A stretch of DNA of 64,000 nucleotides, taken from contig NC_086029.1 of assembly GCF_036323735.1 (NCBI RefSeq), positions 11,455,816 to 11,519,815 of the forward strand, written 5' to 3'. How positions within the stretch are numbered: position 1 is the stretch's first letter; the number at the start of each line of letters is the position of its first letter. The translations under genes and the position numbers were made by a program. This document shows positions 63,709-64,000 of this stretch, in pieces. The stretch comes from Rattus norvegicus (taxonomy: Eukaryota; Chordata; Mammalia; Rodentia; Muridae). The notes beneath the pieces were generated by a model that was not told the DNA's origin, did no database searches, and worked only from the letters and a program-made list of their open reading frames with translations.

Positions 63709-64000
63709 GAATTCGGTTAGTTCCCAATAGGACGCAGTAGTAATAAGTGGACTGTTGGGGATATAGAAAAATTTACACGAATGGAATCAAAATTTCTAGG
63801 CGAATTCAGTGAGTTCCCAATGGGACATGCTTGTATGAGTTTGCTCTTCAATATCGAGCAACATTTTAAGGAACGGAATCCAAGTATCATGGTGAATTGA
63901 GTAGGTTCCCAATAGGATTCGCATGTAATAAGCTTGTTATTCAAGATAGAGCAACGTTTTAACGAACTGAAACACTGTTTCTTTGTGAATTCAGTTCGTT
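63709..64000 (+). repeat. Partial class D monomer at right edge (M173)
   Basis: The first 292 bases of a D monomer with GGACGCAG, TTGGGG and AAATTTACACG. The window ends 14 bases into its S4, so the array continues to the right. Confidence 0.95.

Larger units (their letters stand above)
1..64000 (+). repeat. Tandem satellite array, ~370-bp monomer, 172 complete copies
   Basis: The same ~370-base unit repeats head to tail from the first base to the last, always in the same orientation, with no unique sequence between copies. Starts were located by the GAATTCGG (or near variant) that follows AGTAACATGGT. The spacing is 370 in most copies, 369 in copies carrying a one-base loss (ACGACTG for ACGAACTG), and 368-372 in a few others. 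Copies differ by a few substitutions, many shared among distant copies, so they group into classes that recur in order (higher-order repeats). Consensus G+C is 136 of 370 by hand count. Long arrays like this with HORs are typical of centromeric, pericentromeric or subtelomeric heterochromatin in eukaryotes. The window does not show which, because neither array edge is present. The satellite family is not identified from sequence. Confidence 0.98.

Noticed and set aside
1..64000. CRISPR array
   Set aside because: The repeats are 370 bp, contiguous, and have no unique spacers or cas-like genes.
1..64000. Tandem gene family or rDNA-type repeat
   Set aside because: No rRNA, tRNA or 5S-like conserved segment is recognisable, and no conserved protein is encoded. 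The subunit structure explains the whole unit.
1..64000. Telomere repeats or array edge
   Set aside because: I saw no tandem run of TTTAGGG, TTAGGG or a similar motif. Both window ends are inside monomers.

Overview
The whole 64 kb window is one uninterrupted head-to-tail satellite DNA array. I see no gene, RNA gene, transposon, CRISPR array or unique spacer. The monomer is about 370 bp and about 37% G+C (hand count of the consensus). Taking GAATTCGG as the start, monomers begin at 112, 482, 852, 1222, 1591 and so on to 63709: 172 complete copies (mean 369.75 bp) plus a partial copy at each end, all in the same orientation. Below, Mn is the nth monomer in this register.

Each monomer is an old tetramer of diverged subunits of 93, 92, 93 and 92 bp (S1 to S4). 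Each opens with GAATT and most carry TTCCCAAT followed by TGTAATA-like and AAAATTT-like segments. EcoRI sites lie at the start of S1, S2 and S4; S3 has GAATTG. A HindIII site lies once per monomer in S3. An unbroken array this long, with higher-order repeats (HORs), points to eukaryotic heterochromatin (centromeric, pericentromeric or subtelomeric). A plant is a reasonable guess from monomer size and organisation, but I cannot name the species. From memory of lengths only, roughly 370-bp satellites are known from hemp subtelomeres (CS-1) and sunflower (HAG004N15). I did not match the sequence to either.

Layout. Domain A1 (1 to about 18.6 kb) is built from a five-monomer HOR (classes P-Q-R-S-T, 1847-1848 bp) with duplications and losses of 1 to 6 monomers. 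Domain A2 (about 18.6-26.7 kb) keeps P, S and T but adds class W followed by plain monomers. At about 26.7-27.3 kb the array switches to domain B, where S3 reads GTTCCCAATAGG instead of GTGCAAAATAGG or GTTCAAAATAGG. B1 (27.1-36.3 kb) contains a 4.4 kb segmental duplication. B2 (36.3-46 kb) has HORs of 7, 7, 6 and 4 monomers anchored on a C-D monomer pair. At 48.2-51.1 kb a 1111-bp trimer is repeated nearly perfectly. B3 (51.5-64 kb) mixes 8-, 9-, 13- and 14-monomer periodicities. A two-monomer piece of domain A type sits inside domain B at 37077-37815.

Nothing here works together as genes. The biology is satellite evolution by unequal exchange or segmental conversion, and possibly chromatin packaging (the 185-bp half-monomer is close to a nucleosome repeat). 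Short open frames recur in every monomer on both strands. They are by-products of the repeat, because 370 is not a multiple of three and frames do not run on between monomers.
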